Part shown: positions 36,715-44,737 of the stretch, piece by piece
Layout of the letters: each line of letters starts with the position of its first letter
Position numbering within the stretch: the stretch's first letter is position 1
Assembly: GCF_000023325.1 (NCBI RefSeq)
Contig: NC_012785.1
Coordinates: 930,001-994,000, forward strand
Origin: Kosmotoga olearia TBF 19.5.1
Lineage (GTDB): Bacteria > Thermotogota > Thermotogae > Petrotogales > Kosmotogaceae
DNA: 64,000 bases
Reading direction: 5' to 3'
Notes under the pieces: generated by a model
The model's input: only the letters and a program-made list of their open reading frames with translations
The model's database searches: none
Told to the model about the DNA's origin: nothing
Position numbers and translations under genes: made by a program

Positions 36715-37608
36715 GTGCTAAGTAAGAAAATTCTGGCGAATATCTATCTACTTCTTGTCGTGGTTTTCTGGGGACTAACTTTTCCGCTGCAGAAAGTTAT
36801 TCTTATAAACTCATTATCGCCGGCTTTTTACAATGCTTTACGTTTTTTTATGGCTATCATTTTCTTGATTCCTTTTAAGGCTTTTAGGAAAAACTTCTTC
36901 AGCTCTTTAAAAGAAGAATTATTTCATGGAGTAATTCTTGGATTATTTCTCTCTGGTGGATATGTTTTTCAAACGTGGGGGTTAGTTTATACAACAGCGT
37001 CCAAAAGTGCCTTCATAACAGCTTTGTATGTTGGATTGGTGGCTATTATGGCTCCTTTTTTAGAAAGAAAAGCTCCTACATTCTTACAAATTGTGGCGCT
37101 TGGAATTTCTATCATGGCACTTTATTTCCTCACGAGTCCAGCCGGTGGCGGTTTTAATTTAGGCGATTTTCTGACTCTGTTATGTGCAATATCGTATGCT
37201 TTGCATGTCCTTTTCATAACACATTTCACCCGGGAAAATGAATCTGAACTTTCTCTCCTCTTACCACAGCTTGTAACAGTTATGCTGGTTAACGTTATTT
37301 TGATACCGGTTATTCCAGGTAAAGTGATTTTGAACCGGGAAATATTTTTTACAGCCGTTTTTGCCGCTATTTTTGCTACAATTTTTGCCATAGCTATTCA
37401 ATTGAAGTATCAGAAGTATGTAGGCTCTCTCGGTTCATCGTTAGTTTACGTTGGTGAGCCCGCTTTTGCACTACTTTTTGCAGTTATCTTGCTGGGGGAA
37501 AAAATCACAATGATTGAAGGACTTGGGTTGATAATGATGGTCGTCGGGATAATTCTTGGAAGTTTGTCAACGATTAAAGAAAAAGAACAGGAAAGTGAGG
37601 TGGGATAA
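36715..37608 (+). CDS. EamA/DMT-superfamily transporter
   Basis: A 297-residue integral membrane protein with ten hydrophobic segments in two EamA repeats. It begins YLLLVVVFWGLTFPLQKVIL, and the end of the second repeat reads VYVGEPAFALLFAVILLGEK, a typical DMT signature. Members export metabolites such as amino acids or take up solutes; the substrate cannot be assigned. GTG at 36715 lies 11 nt after GGGAGGG, slightly long. The following response-regulator gene begins 1 bp after its stop, so the carrier may be in the two-component operon. Confidence 0.87.
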   Translation: MLSKKILANIYLLLVVVFWGLTFPLQKVILINSLSPAFYNALRFFMAIIFLIPFKAFRKNFFSSLKEELFHGVILGLFLSGGYVFQTWGLVYTTASKSAFITALYVGLVAIMAPFLERKAPTFLQIVALGISIMALYFLTSPAGGGFNLGDFLTLLCAISYALHVLFITHFTRENESELSLLLPQLVTVMLVNVILIPVIPGKVILNREIFFTAVFAAIFATIFAIAIQLKYQKYVGSLGSSLVYVGEPAFALLFAVILLGEKITMIEGLGLIMMVVGIILGSLSTIKEKEQESEVG

Positions 37609-37609
37609 C

Positions 37610-38275
37610 TTGAAAGCAAAAGTGCTTCTCGTAGAGGATGATCCTCACATAAGAAAATTCATTCAGCTGGAACTCGAACACGAAGGCTATGAAGTAAAAA
37701 CAGCCGTTACCGGTCCACAAGCTCTCGACGAACTTGAAAAGGAGCTTCCAGATGTTGTTTTGCTGGATGTGATGTTGCCGGAGATGAATGGTTTTACCGT
37801 GTTAGAAAGAATCCGGGAAGACTTTTCAACGGAGCTTCCAGTAATTATGTTGACAGCTCGAGGAGAGCTGGAAGATCGGGTCAGGGGATTGAAAAGTGGT
37901 GCTGATGATTACATAGTAAAACCTTTCCACATTGAAGAGCTTTTGGCCAGACTGGAAGCAGTCCTGAGAAGAAAGGGCTATTCAGAAAAAATTTTATACG
38001 GTAATATAGAAATGAACCTCTCTTCCAGAGAGGTAAAGGTTAATGGTGAACCTGTCGAGCTTAGTAGGACAGAGTTTGATTTGCTAAAAGTCCTTCTTAC
38101 GAATGCAGGAATCGTTATGTCAAAAGATAGGCTGTTAGAGCTGGTATGGGGAACGGAAGAATGGGGGAATCCTAACGTTGTGGAAGTGTACATAAATTAT
38201 CTGCGAAAGAAACTTGGATCAGCGGGGAAGATCATAAAAACGGTAAGAGGTGTTGGTTACGTTGCGAAGGAGTAA
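37610..38275 (+). CDS. OmpR/PhoB-family response regulator
   Basis: A 221-residue two-component regulator. The receiver domain (about 1-120) has the acidic pocket VEDD, phosphoacceptor Asp in DVVLLDVMLPEMNGF, Thr in VIMLTARGE and Lys in DYIVKPF. A winged-helix DNA-binding domain (about 130-221) contains VELSRTEFDLLKVLL and VVEVYINYLRKKLG. The start is a TTG at 37610 after AGGTGGGATAAC; an in-frame ATG at 37556 lies inside the upstream gene. Its end overlaps the sensor kinase gene. The regulated genes are unknown; the co-transcribed DMT carrier is a candidate. Confidence 0.94.
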   Translation: MKAKVLLVEDDPHIRKFIQLELEHEGYEVKTAVTGPQALDELEKELPDVVLLDVMLPEMNGFTVLERIREDFSTELPVIMLTARGELEDRVRGLKSGADDYIVKPFHIEELLARLEAVLRRKGYSEKILYGNIEMNLSSREVKVNGEPVELSRTEFDLLKVLLTNAGIVMSKDRLLELVWGTEEWGNPNVVEVYINYLRKKLGSAGKIIKTVRGVGYVAKE

Positions 38276-39572
38276 ATCCATACCATTTTCACTTCAGTTA
38301 TTTATCAGTATTGTTATGATAACCGTGCTCGTCATGGTTTTCTTTGCCCTTTTTGTTTATAGTCTTTCATCCGAGCTGTTTGTACGAAATTACGCTACCG
38401 AGCTGGAGAAGAATTTTAGAAATTTCTTCAACTTTAATGCCCAAAGGCATGGTATAGCATCAGGGCCACGCGGAATGTCGGGTGGACCACAAAGCAGGAT
38501 TTCAAAAAGTCTTTTTATTATGGTTGATGATAGTGTACTTCAAAACCCGGATGGAATACCAGCACCGGATTTTTTTGAAGGACGAAAACTCCTAAAAATA
38601 GATGGAAATACCTACCTGTTCTATGGATTTATAGATTCCGGAAAAAAGGTGCTTTTGGGCATAAGAACTGCTGAATACGATTTTCTGCTTGGTGGCTTGA
38701 AAAAAGCTTTTATTGTTGCCATTATGTTATCGCTGATTCTTTCAGGCATTGTGGGATATTATATAAGCTCCAAGATATCGACACCACTTAAAAGAACGAT
38801 GGAACTCTTAAAAGAAGTTGTGGTGAGTGATCTTTCAAAGAGAATATCTGTTGACTCTAACACGAAAGAGATATTGGAACTTACTCAGGCGATAAATTCA
38901 GCATTGGACAGGATAGAAGATGGTTATAAAAGGCAGGAGCAGTTTTCCTCTGATGTAGCCCACGAGATACGTTCCCCATTAACTGCTATACTTGGTTTTT
39001 CACGAATGATACAGCGTTGGGGAGCAAGAGACCCAGAAATCGTTGAAGAATCAGCGAAAAATATAGCAGAAACAGCTGCAAAGATGCTTACCCTTACTGA
39101 AGGTTTGCTATTTCTTTCGAAACCAAACCTTTCACCAAATCTGGAAATTTTGAATCTGAGGACCCTGGTAGAAAGAAACGTTTCGGATATCACTAGAATT
39201 TATGGAATAAAGATAAAAAACGTCGTGCCCGATTTAAATGTAAAAACCGATGAAAGCCTGCTTTCCATAGCTATAAAGATACTCCTGGAGAATGCGGCAA
39301 AACACGGCGAAGGTAAGCCAGTGGAAATTGGTTGGGATAGCGAAAGAAAGGCTTTATATGTTAGGGATTATGGTCCCGGGATACCAGATGAAATTAAGGA
39401 TAAAATATTTGACAGATTTTTCAAGGCAGAACGCTCAAGAAGCGGTTCTGGACATGGCCTTGGTTTATCAATTTTCAAAAAGATCTGTGATACGTTGGGA
39501 TTAACCGTAAAGGTTGAGGATCCACCTGATGGTGGCGCAAGTTTCGTAATAACAGGCTGGAAATTATCATAA
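38262..39572 (+). CDS. Membrane sensor histidine kinase
   Basis: A kinase of about 436 residues, partner of the preceding regulator. Two membrane helices (about 10-35 and 145-165) flank a small extracytoplasmic sensor part of about 110 residues with a Gly-rich stretch (GIASGPRGMSGGPQS). A HAMP-like linker follows, then HisKA with SDVAHEIRSPLTAILGF. The ATPase domain shows IAIKILLENAAKHG (N box), VRDYGPGIPDE (G1) and GSGHGLGLSIFKKI (G2). Start unclear: GTG 38250, TTG 38253 and TTG 38262 are in frame after AAGAGG; spacing favours 38262. No sensed ligand can be read from the sequence. Confidence 0.9.
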   Translation: MRRSKSIPFSLQLFISIVMITVLVMVFFALFVYSLSSELFVRNYATELEKNFRNFFNFNAQRHGIASGPRGMSGGPQSRISKSLFIMVDDSVLQNPDGIPAPDFFEGRKLLKIDGNTYLFYGFIDSGKKVLLGIRTAEYDFLLGGLKKAFIVAIMLSLILSGIVGYYISSKISTPLKRTMELLKEVVVSDLSKRISVDSNTKEILELTQAINSALDRIEDGYKRQEQFSSDVAHEIRSPLTAILGFSRMIQRWGARDPEIVEESAKNIAETAAKMLTLTEGLLFLSKPNLSPNLEILNLRTLVERNVSDITRIYGIKIKNVVPDLNVKTDESLLSIAIKILLENAAKHGEGKPVEIGWDSERKALYVRDYGPGIPDEIKDKIFDRFFKAERSRSGSGHGLGLSIFKKICDTLGLTVKVEDPPDGGASFVITGWKLS

Positions 39573-39583
39573 CAACGGTAAAA

Positions 39584-41731
39584 TCAAAAACGTTTTTCTA
39601 CGAGTTCAAGGGCGATTCTTTCCCTTTCGAGGTCAATACTCAGAACTTTTACTTTTACAATCTGTCCAACAGACAGAACTTCGAGAGGATCGCAAACATT
39701 TTTTCCCATTCTTGTTTTATGGATCAATCCGTCCTGCTTGACGCCGATATCGACAAAAGCTCCAAAATCCACTACGTTCCTTACGGTACCCTCAAGTTCC
39801 ATATCAGGTCTTAAGTCTTCTATTGAAAGAACATCATCGTGCAGTATGGGTTTTGGCAATTCGTCCCGTGGATCAAGCCCGGGATTCTTTAATGCTTTTA
39901 CTACCTCTTTTACAGTAATGGGATTGAACCCCGCTTTTTTTACGAAACTTTCTATATCGAATTCTTCCAGTTTTCCTCTTAACTCTTCACGTTTCCGGAT
40001 TATTTCTTCCGGGAGAATTCCTACTTCTTTCAATACTTCACGGGCAATATGATAGGATTCAGGATGAACAATGGTGTTATCTAAAGGTTCCTCACCATCT
40101 ATTATCCTGCAGAATCCAGCAGCCTGCTCAAATGCCTTGTTACCGATTCCTTTGACTTTCAATAGGTCTTCCCTCTTTTTGAAAAGTCCAACCTGTTTTC
40201 TGTACTCAACAATGTTTCTTGCCATTCTCGCATTTAGGCCGGATATGTACTTCAGTAAATGTTCTGAAGCGGTGTTAAGGTTAACTCCCACGTAGTTGAC
40301 CACAGATTCCACTTCTCTATCGAGTGCTTTTTTTAAGTTTTTTCTCGACACATCGTGTTGGTACATTCCCACACCTATCGATTCAGGCGGGATTTTCACA
40401 TACTCGGCAAGGGGATCCTGAACCCTTCTCGCGATTGAAATTGCACCACGGGTAGTTACATCATATTCTGGGAGTTCCTCAGTAGCCGTCTTGGACGCCG
40501 AATATACAGATGCTCCGGCTTCGGAAACGATCATGAATTTACAATTCAGATTGCAGGTTCTAATGGTTTCAGCCACAAAACTCGCAGTTTCACGTGAAGC
40601 GGTTCCATTTCCAATGGCTATTATCTCTACTCCAAGCAGTCTTACCGCATTAGCCACTTTCATCTGCGCGGATTTTTTATCATTTCGCGGTGGTGTCGGA
40701 TAAATAGTATCGTGGTAAAGAACTGAGCTATCTTTTCCAACCACCGCTATCTTACAACCTGTACGGTAGCCAGGATCAATTCCCATAACAACCTTTTCGC
40801 CCATCGGTGGTTGCAGCAAGAGGTTTCTCAAATTCTTTGCGAAAACTTTGATCGCCCTGTCTTCGGCAGAAACCTTTAGATCACTCCTGACTTCTCGCTC
40901 GATAGATGGTTTCAACAGCCTTTCATAAGAGTCTTTCAACGCTTCCAGAAGTTCGGAAAAATACGCTAAAGAAGAGGAAATTCCAAGTTTCTTTTGAAGC
41001 GAAGAGCCAGGGTCGAAGGGAAGTGACAGAGTAACTTTTAGAACTTTTTCCCGTTCTCCTCTAAATATGGCGAGAATTCTATGTGAAGGGATTTTTTTAA
41101 TAGGTTGCGAAAACTCATAATAGTCTCGATAAATGCCTTTCGGGTCTTCGGCGTCCCCTCGTAAGCATTTCACTATTCCTTTTTCACTGAACAACGTTCG
41201 TAAAAAAACTCTTATTTCAACATTGTGAGATATCTTTTCCGCTATAATATCCTTCGCGCCTACCAAAGCTTCCTCGATAGACACTATCCCCTTTTCCTCC
41301 GATATAAAGCTTTGAACGAAGTTGTCATCACGAGATTTCGCCGATAAAAGGAATTCAGCAAGCGGTTCAAGCCCTTTTTCCCTCGCCATGTCAGCTTTTG
41401 TCTTCTTTCGGGTTTTATAGGGAAGATACAAATCTTCCACTTCCTGAAGGCTTTCAGAGGTTTTTATCGCCTTTTCAAGCTCTGGAGTCAGTTTGCCTTT
41501 TTCACTTATTAATCTTAAAACTTCCTCTTTCCTTGTTTCCAGCTTTTTAAGATACTCCAGCATATCAGCGATTTCCCTAATCTGAATTTCATTCAATTCT
41601 CCTGTTTTCTCTTTTCGATATCTTGCAATAAAAGGAATTGTCTTTCCTTCTTCAAGGAGTTCAATGGAGTTTTTGACCTTCCATGTTGGCAAACCAAGTT
41701 TTTTCGCTATCTCTACTGTAAAATCAATCAC
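39584..41731 (-). CDS. tex: Tex-type S1 RNA-binding protein, transcription accessory factor
   Basis: A 715-residue Tex-family protein. The N-terminal helical region opens with KVKNSIELLEEGKTIPFIAR and YRKEKTGELNEIQIREIADM. A YqgF/RNase H-like domain (KVVMGIDPGYRTGCKIAVVG) is followed by helix-hairpin-helix modules (LNTASEHLLKYISGLNARMA, LLKVKGIGNKAFEQAAGF) and a C-terminal S1 domain (MELEGTVRNVVDFGAFVDIG). Tex proteins bind nucleic acid in the cytoplasm and affect transcription and RNA turnover. The GTG at 41731 follows GGGAGG; the frame runs to 41752 but that part precedes the ribosome binding site. It overlaps the upstream pyruvate-kinase-like gene by 8 bp. Confidence 0.95.
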   Translation of the reverse strand: MIDFTVEIAKKLGLPTWKVKNSIELLEEGKTIPFIARYRKEKTGELNEIQIREIADMLEYLKKLETRKEEVLRLISEKGKLTPELEKAIKTSESLQEVEDLYLPYKTRKKTKADMAREKGLEPLAEFLLSAKSRDDNFVQSFISEEKGIVSIEEALVGAKDIIAEKISHNVEIRVFLRTLFSEKGIVKCLRGDAEDPKGIYRDYYEFSQPIKKIPSHRILAIFRGEREKVLKVTLSLPFDPGSSLQKKLGISSSLAYFSELLEALKDSYERLLKPSIEREVRSDLKVSAEDRAIKVFAKNLRNLLLQPPMGEKVVMGIDPGYRTGCKIAVVGKDSSVLYHDTIYPTPPRNDKKSAQMKVANAVRLLGVEIIAIGNGTASRETASFVAETIRTCNLNCKFMIVSEAGASVYSASKTATEELPEYDVTTRGAISIARRVQDPLAEYVKIPPESIGVGMYQHDVSRKNLKKALDREVESVVNYVGVNLNTASEHLLKYISGLNARMARNIVEYRKQVGLFKKREDLLKVKGIGNKAFEQAAGFCRIIDGEEPLDNTIVHPESYHIAREVLKEVGILPEEIIRKREELRGKLEEFDIESFVKKAGFNPITVKEVVKALKNPGLDPRDELPKPILHDDVLSIEDLRPDMELEGTVRNVVDFGAFVDIGVKQDGLIHKTRMGKNVCDPLEVLSVGQIVKVKVLSIDLERERIALELVEKRF

Positions 41732-42680
41732 CGCTGATAACCTCCCTGACAACCTTAACTACTTCAATTGGGAAATTCCCGGATACTGTTTCATTGGAAA
41801 GTACTATGCCTGAAAAACCGTGTTCTATCAGGTCATAAAGGTGACAAATTTCGCTTCTCGTTGGTCGGGGATTGTCTACCATGTGTTCCATAACCTCACC
41901 TGCCATGAAGACAGGGCAGGTAAAATCCCGCATAGATTTCACAAATTCACCATAGAATTTTGCAAGTCCCCTCATTCCAAGATGTGCTCCAAGATCACCC
42001 CGACAAAACCACATTTCGTCGGTTTCACTTGAAATTTCCTTCAGTTTATCCAAATCCAAATAATTTTCTATCTTAGCAGCCACATACCTTCGTGAAATTG
42101 CTCTTAGATTTTTTATCTGTTCAGGAGAACTAACAAAGGATAATGCGTATCTCACAAAGGGATAATCACGTGTTTTTGAGATTATTTCCACGTCCTTCTC
42201 GGTTAAAGAAAAAGATCTGAAATTTTTATCCGAAAGGAATTCAAAGTTTATTCCCTTAGCTCCATGGACTCTTCCAGCTTTCAGTACTATTGCATAGGCT
42301 CTATTTCCATCGTTATCGAGAATCTTCAACTTTATCTTTCCATCATTTAGGGAAACATTCAGGTTCGGGGAAAGAAGTTTCAATACAGCAGGTTCTACTA
42401 AAAGGGTTTTTATTTCCGGGCTTTCACTTGTAGCAAAAACAATCTTTTCCCCCGGAATAAGTTCAACGGTTCGTTGATCTTTTCGAAGTCTTTTTTTGCT
42501 ACCTTTAAGATCGATATAGAGCGGGATGTTGTAGAAATGGAACTGGTATTCTTCTAAAAACTCTATTAACTCACCAATCTCCATATGTGAAGAATTAACC
42601 CTGAAAGCAGTTACTCCAGCATTCAGCAGCTCTCGGGCAATTGAAAAGTCCTTTATAGTAGCAAAAATTTTAAAATTCAA
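41724..42680 (-). CDS. Barrel-only pyruvate kinase homologue, catalytic loop altered
   Basis: A 318-residue homologue of the pyruvate kinase barrel, lacking the C-terminal regulatory domain (normal enzyme about 470). Visible counterparts: FRVNSSHME for the aR.NfSHg motif, RYALSFVSSPEQIKNL, KIENYLDLDKL, WFCRGDLGAHLG for the metal-binding arGDLg, and NPRPTRSEICHLYDL with IVLSNETVSGNFPIEVV. The substrate loop GPKIR reads LKGSKKR, and the catalytic Lys motif has become RYALSF, so ordinary kinase activity is doubtful. TTG at 42680 follows GAGGTGATAGAA; a TATAAT lies at 42699-42704. Coupled to tex and divergent from the CofE-like gene. May be a regulatory or new-function paralogue. Confidence 0.75.
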   Translation of the reverse strand: MNFKIFATIKDFSIARELLNAGVTAFRVNSSHMEIGELIEFLEEYQFHFYNIPLYIDLKGSKKRLRKDQRTVELIPGEKIVFATSESPEIKTLLVEPAVLKLLSPNLNVSLNDGKIKLKILDNDGNRAYAIVLKAGRVHGAKGINFEFLSDKNFRSFSLTEKDVEIISKTRDYPFVRYALSFVSSPEQIKNLRAISRRYVAAKIENYLDLDKLKEISSETDEMWFCRGDLGAHLGMRGLAKFYGEFVKSMRDFTCPVFMAGEVMEHMVDNPRPTRSEICHLYDLIEHGFSGIVLSNETVSGNFPIEVVKVVREVISGD

Positions 42681-42716
42681 TTCTATCACCTCGCAAAAAT
42701 TATACCCCCTTAGATT

Positions 42717-42737
42717 GAACATATCTTCAATATGTTC
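42717..42737. promoter_or_regulatory. Perfect inverted repeat between divergent promoters, operator-like
   Basis: GAACATAT (42717-42724), a 5-nt centre, then ATATGTTC (42730-42737). TATAAT boxes point outward at 42699-42704 (minus) and 42744-42749 (plus). The -35 position of each falls inside the palindrome. A dimeric repressor or activator could thus control both genes. No regulator gene is adjacent. Confidence 0.6.
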
Positions 42738-42788
42738 CGGTGATATAATAAAAAAAAGAAAAAGCGAGATTTGAAAGGAGGCACATAT

Positions 42789-43760
42789 GTGTCAGAACAA
42801 ACTGTAAAAGGAGAACTCAGGGTTATACCGATAAGTGTTTCGAAGGCTATCGTACCCGAGGAGGCTCGAAGAACTACAGCTGGAGAATATCTTGTTAATG
42901 CCCTTAAAGAAAAAGGAATAGAGGTTCAGGATAAGGATGTTTTTGTACTCACTTCAAAATTAGTCTCGCTCTTCGATGGTAGAACAATCAATTTGAGTAC
43001 AGTGACTCCCTCGAGAAAAGCGAAGATTCTTGGCAAACTTTTCCATAAAGATCCCCGTGAGGTTGAACTGATAATGCGTGAAGGAAAGGTTCTGGCTGTT
43101 ATACCTTTCAAAAAAATTGCGAAAAACCCCGCTATATGGAAGCGAATGCTCCAGTTTTCGGCTAACCCCGAAGGTACACGCCAAGCGCTCGATATATCAA
43201 CATATGTTTTTGTTGTCAATAACCACGCAGCTTATCTCGATGACGCTGGTATAGATTTTTCCAATTCTCCACCAGATTATGTAACGCTACTACCTAAGGA
43301 CCCTTGTGCCAGCGCTAAAAGAATTCGAAAAGAAATCATGGATTTAACCGGTAAAGAAGTTGCTGTGATTATCACCGATACCGTTTCCGTGTTAGGAAGA
43401 ATGGGATCGCAAGACATTGCCATAGGTTATTCTGGTATTGACCCAATTACAAGAAAAAGCGGTAAGGAAGATCTTTTTGGAGAGCCTCATCTTGGAGGAA
43501 ACGACCTTGTTATTGATTCTATGGCTGGAATTGCAGGACTTGTCATGGGACAGATGAACGAAAGTACTCCTGCGACACTTATCAGAGGATATGATTACGA
43601 GCCAGAAAGAGAAGATGAAGAACCTAAAGGTATGGAGTTAATAGCTTATCCGAAGAGTATGGCTTTTAGATCAAGTGTTCTAACGATATTAACAACTGTC
43701 TGGTTTCGCATAGTCAATTTTTTTACCTTTCAAAAATGGCCAAAAGATGAAGAAAATTAA
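42789..43760 (+). CDS. CofE-like (coenzyme F420 gamma-glutamyl ligase family) protein
   Basis: A 323-residue protein of the CofE/FbiB ligase family. Motifs include KDVFVLTSKLVSLFDGRTIN (usual ..vTsKivSkaEGr..), VTPSRKAKILGKLF, DDAGIDFSNSP, the ligase core VAVIITDTVSVLGRMGSQDI with AIGYSGIDPITR, and DLFGEPHLGGNDLVIDSMAG. CofE adds glutamate to F420-0; Thermotogota are not known to make F420, so the substrate is probably something else. The C terminus has an extra hydrophobic stretch (about 295-312, SSVLTILTTVWFRIVNFF) that may touch the membrane. GTG at 42789 follows GGAGG. It is monocistronic, closed by a terminator. Confidence 0.82.
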   Translation: MSEQTVKGELRVIPISVSKAIVPEEARRTTAGEYLVNALKEKGIEVQDKDVFVLTSKLVSLFDGRTINLSTVTPSRKAKILGKLFHKDPREVELIMREGKVLAVIPFKKIAKNPAIWKRMLQFSANPEGTRQALDISTYVFVVNNHAAYLDDAGIDFSNSPPDYVTLLPKDPCASAKRIRKEIMDLTGKEVAVIITDTVSVLGRMGSQDIAIGYSGIDPITRKSGKEDLFGEPHLGGNDLVIDSMAGIAGLVMGQMNESTPATLIRGYDYEPEREDEEPKGMELIAYPKSMAFRSSVLTILTTVWFRIVNFFTFQKWPKDEEN

Positions 43761-43763
43761 AAC

Positions 43764-43788
43764 GGCGGGGCTCAAAACCCGCCTTTTT
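43764..43788 (+). terminator. Terminator of the CofE-like gene, possibly bidirectional
   Basis: GGCGGG (43764-43769) pairs with CCCGCC (43778-43783), followed by TTTTT. On the minus strand the same stem is followed by a T-rich stretch (GTTTTAATTTT), so it may also end the convergent HMA-like gene. Confidence 0.8.
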
Positions 43789-44002
43789 AATAGCTTTCAA
43801 CTTTGATTATCCGATATCCCTTTGCTGAAAGTTTCTCCTCAAGATTCTCAACGATTTCAAGAGAATCTGCTTCCACAATAACCTTTCCTGAAGAGAATTC
43901 AACGCTTTTAACTTCCCTGCCAAGAACAGATTTGATTACTCGCCGTACAGAATCAACGGACCCATCATCACTCATACCTTCAATTGTGAGTACCATTCGC
44001 AT
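43787..44002 (-). CDS. HMA-like ferredoxin-fold protein without metal-binding cysteines
   Basis: A 71-residue protein with the beta-alpha-beta-beta-alpha-beta pattern of heavy-metal-associated domains. It reads VLTIEGMSDDGSVDSVRRVI, then VKSVEFSSGKVIVEADSLEI and LSAKGYRI. In metal chaperones the loop after GM carries CxxC; here it is SDDGSV, and the protein has no cysteine. It therefore should not bind copper in the usual way. GGGTGATACG precedes the ATG. It is convergent with the CofE-like gene and stands alone. Confidence 0.7.
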   Translation of the reverse strand: MRMVLTIEGMSDDGSVDSVRRVIKSVLGREVKSVEFSSGKVIVEADSLEIVENLEEKLSAKGYRIIKVESY

Positions 44003-44290
44003 CGTATCACCCCAAATATTGGTCTCACTATAATATTCTCATCTTTCGCGCTTTTCGTCAACATGCGGATTAATCAAGTTGTCAATAAATAAATCAATGC
44101 GTAATAGATATTCAACGAGCTTTAAAGCTTTTTCTAAAGAATGGAAGTATGATAGAGATACACTTGGGAGAACAATAAGGAAGCCTCGATTAAATACAAC
44201 GTGCTAACCCCACCCCTGTTCGAAAGATTTCCCCATCACGAAGCGTCAGAGCAGCCTCACAAGAGGCTGCTCTGATTTTTGCAAAAGAGA
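44003..44290 (+). other. Gene-free stretch ending in a strong plus-strand terminator; candidate small RNA
   Basis: No open frame of note. The stretch 44150-44245 contains short complementary pieces (GGGAGAAC near 44168 with GTTC and TTCCC further on). It ends in the terminator at 44246-44280 on the plus strand, where no upstream plus-strand gene needs one: the nearest plus gene has its own at 43764. A small RNA of about 100-150 nt is possible. A TATGAT at about 44150 has no good -35. It matches no RNA family that I can recognise. Confidence 0.3.
44246..44280 (+). terminator. Orphan intrinsic terminator
   Basis: A perfect 13-bp stem (44246-44258 with 44263-44275) has an ACAA loop and is followed by TTTTT (44276-44280). 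On the minus strand there is no T-tract after the stem, so it is oriented for plus-strand transcription although it lies 11 bp past the stop of the minus-strand pilin gene. Confidence 0.7.
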
Positions 44291-44737
44291 TTAATAAATA
44301 TCAAATTCTATACGATAAAGAACAGTAGCATTGTTCGCATTCTGAAGTCCTCCGGCCAGATAATCCGCACCAGCAGGAATTATCGCGGTGGAATCGCTCG
44401 AAGCCGGAAGTATCTCGTGAACGGTGTCAAATTTCACCTCTTCGGTTGTAAAAACCACAATGACATAATGACCGCCAGAAGAAGTATAAGCTATTCCGTA
44501 ATTTTGTGTATCTATGTCCCTACCAATTTCAGAAATATTGGAAGGCAGCTCGCGATCTAACAATAGTTTGTTCTGAATACCCCCGGCAAGAACTTTGAGA
44601 TTAAATGCCACCTGAATCGCCTTGGCTTTTCTTATCGCATTCATGGCAACAGGTGTAATACTGGCAAGAAGCGCCGCTATAACAGCAAGGACTATAAGCA
44701 GCTCTATGAAAGTAAACCCCCTTCTTCTGGTAAACAT
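44291..44737 (-). CDS. Type IV pilin-like / type II secretion pseudopilin
   Basis: A 148-residue prepilin-like protein. A short basic leader (MFTRRRG) is followed by the prepilin-peptidase site G-FTFIE, with Glu at +5 and a hydrophobic helix ELLIVLAVIAALLASITPVA that would form the pilus core. The globular remainder is short and contains no disulfide pair. GGGAGGGAT lies before the ATG. The gene is solitary: no prepilin peptidase, ATPase or secretin genes lie nearby. A TATAAT occurs about 40 bp upstream on the minus strand. It may be a minor pilin or part of a DNA-uptake pilus. Confidence 0.88.
   Translation of the reverse strand: MFTRRRGFTFIELLIVLAVIAALLASITPVAMNAIRKAKAIQVAFNLKVLAGGIQNKLLLDRELPSNISEIGRDIDTQNYGIAYTSSGGHYVIVVFTTEEVKFDTVHEILPASSDSTAIIPAGADYLAGGLQNANNATVLYRIEFDIY

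Noticed and set aside
44216-44265. c-di-GMP (GEMM) riboswitch, suggested by GTTCGAAAGA near a pilin gene
   Set aside because: The conserved core of the class is absent, and the pilin gene is on the opposite strand.
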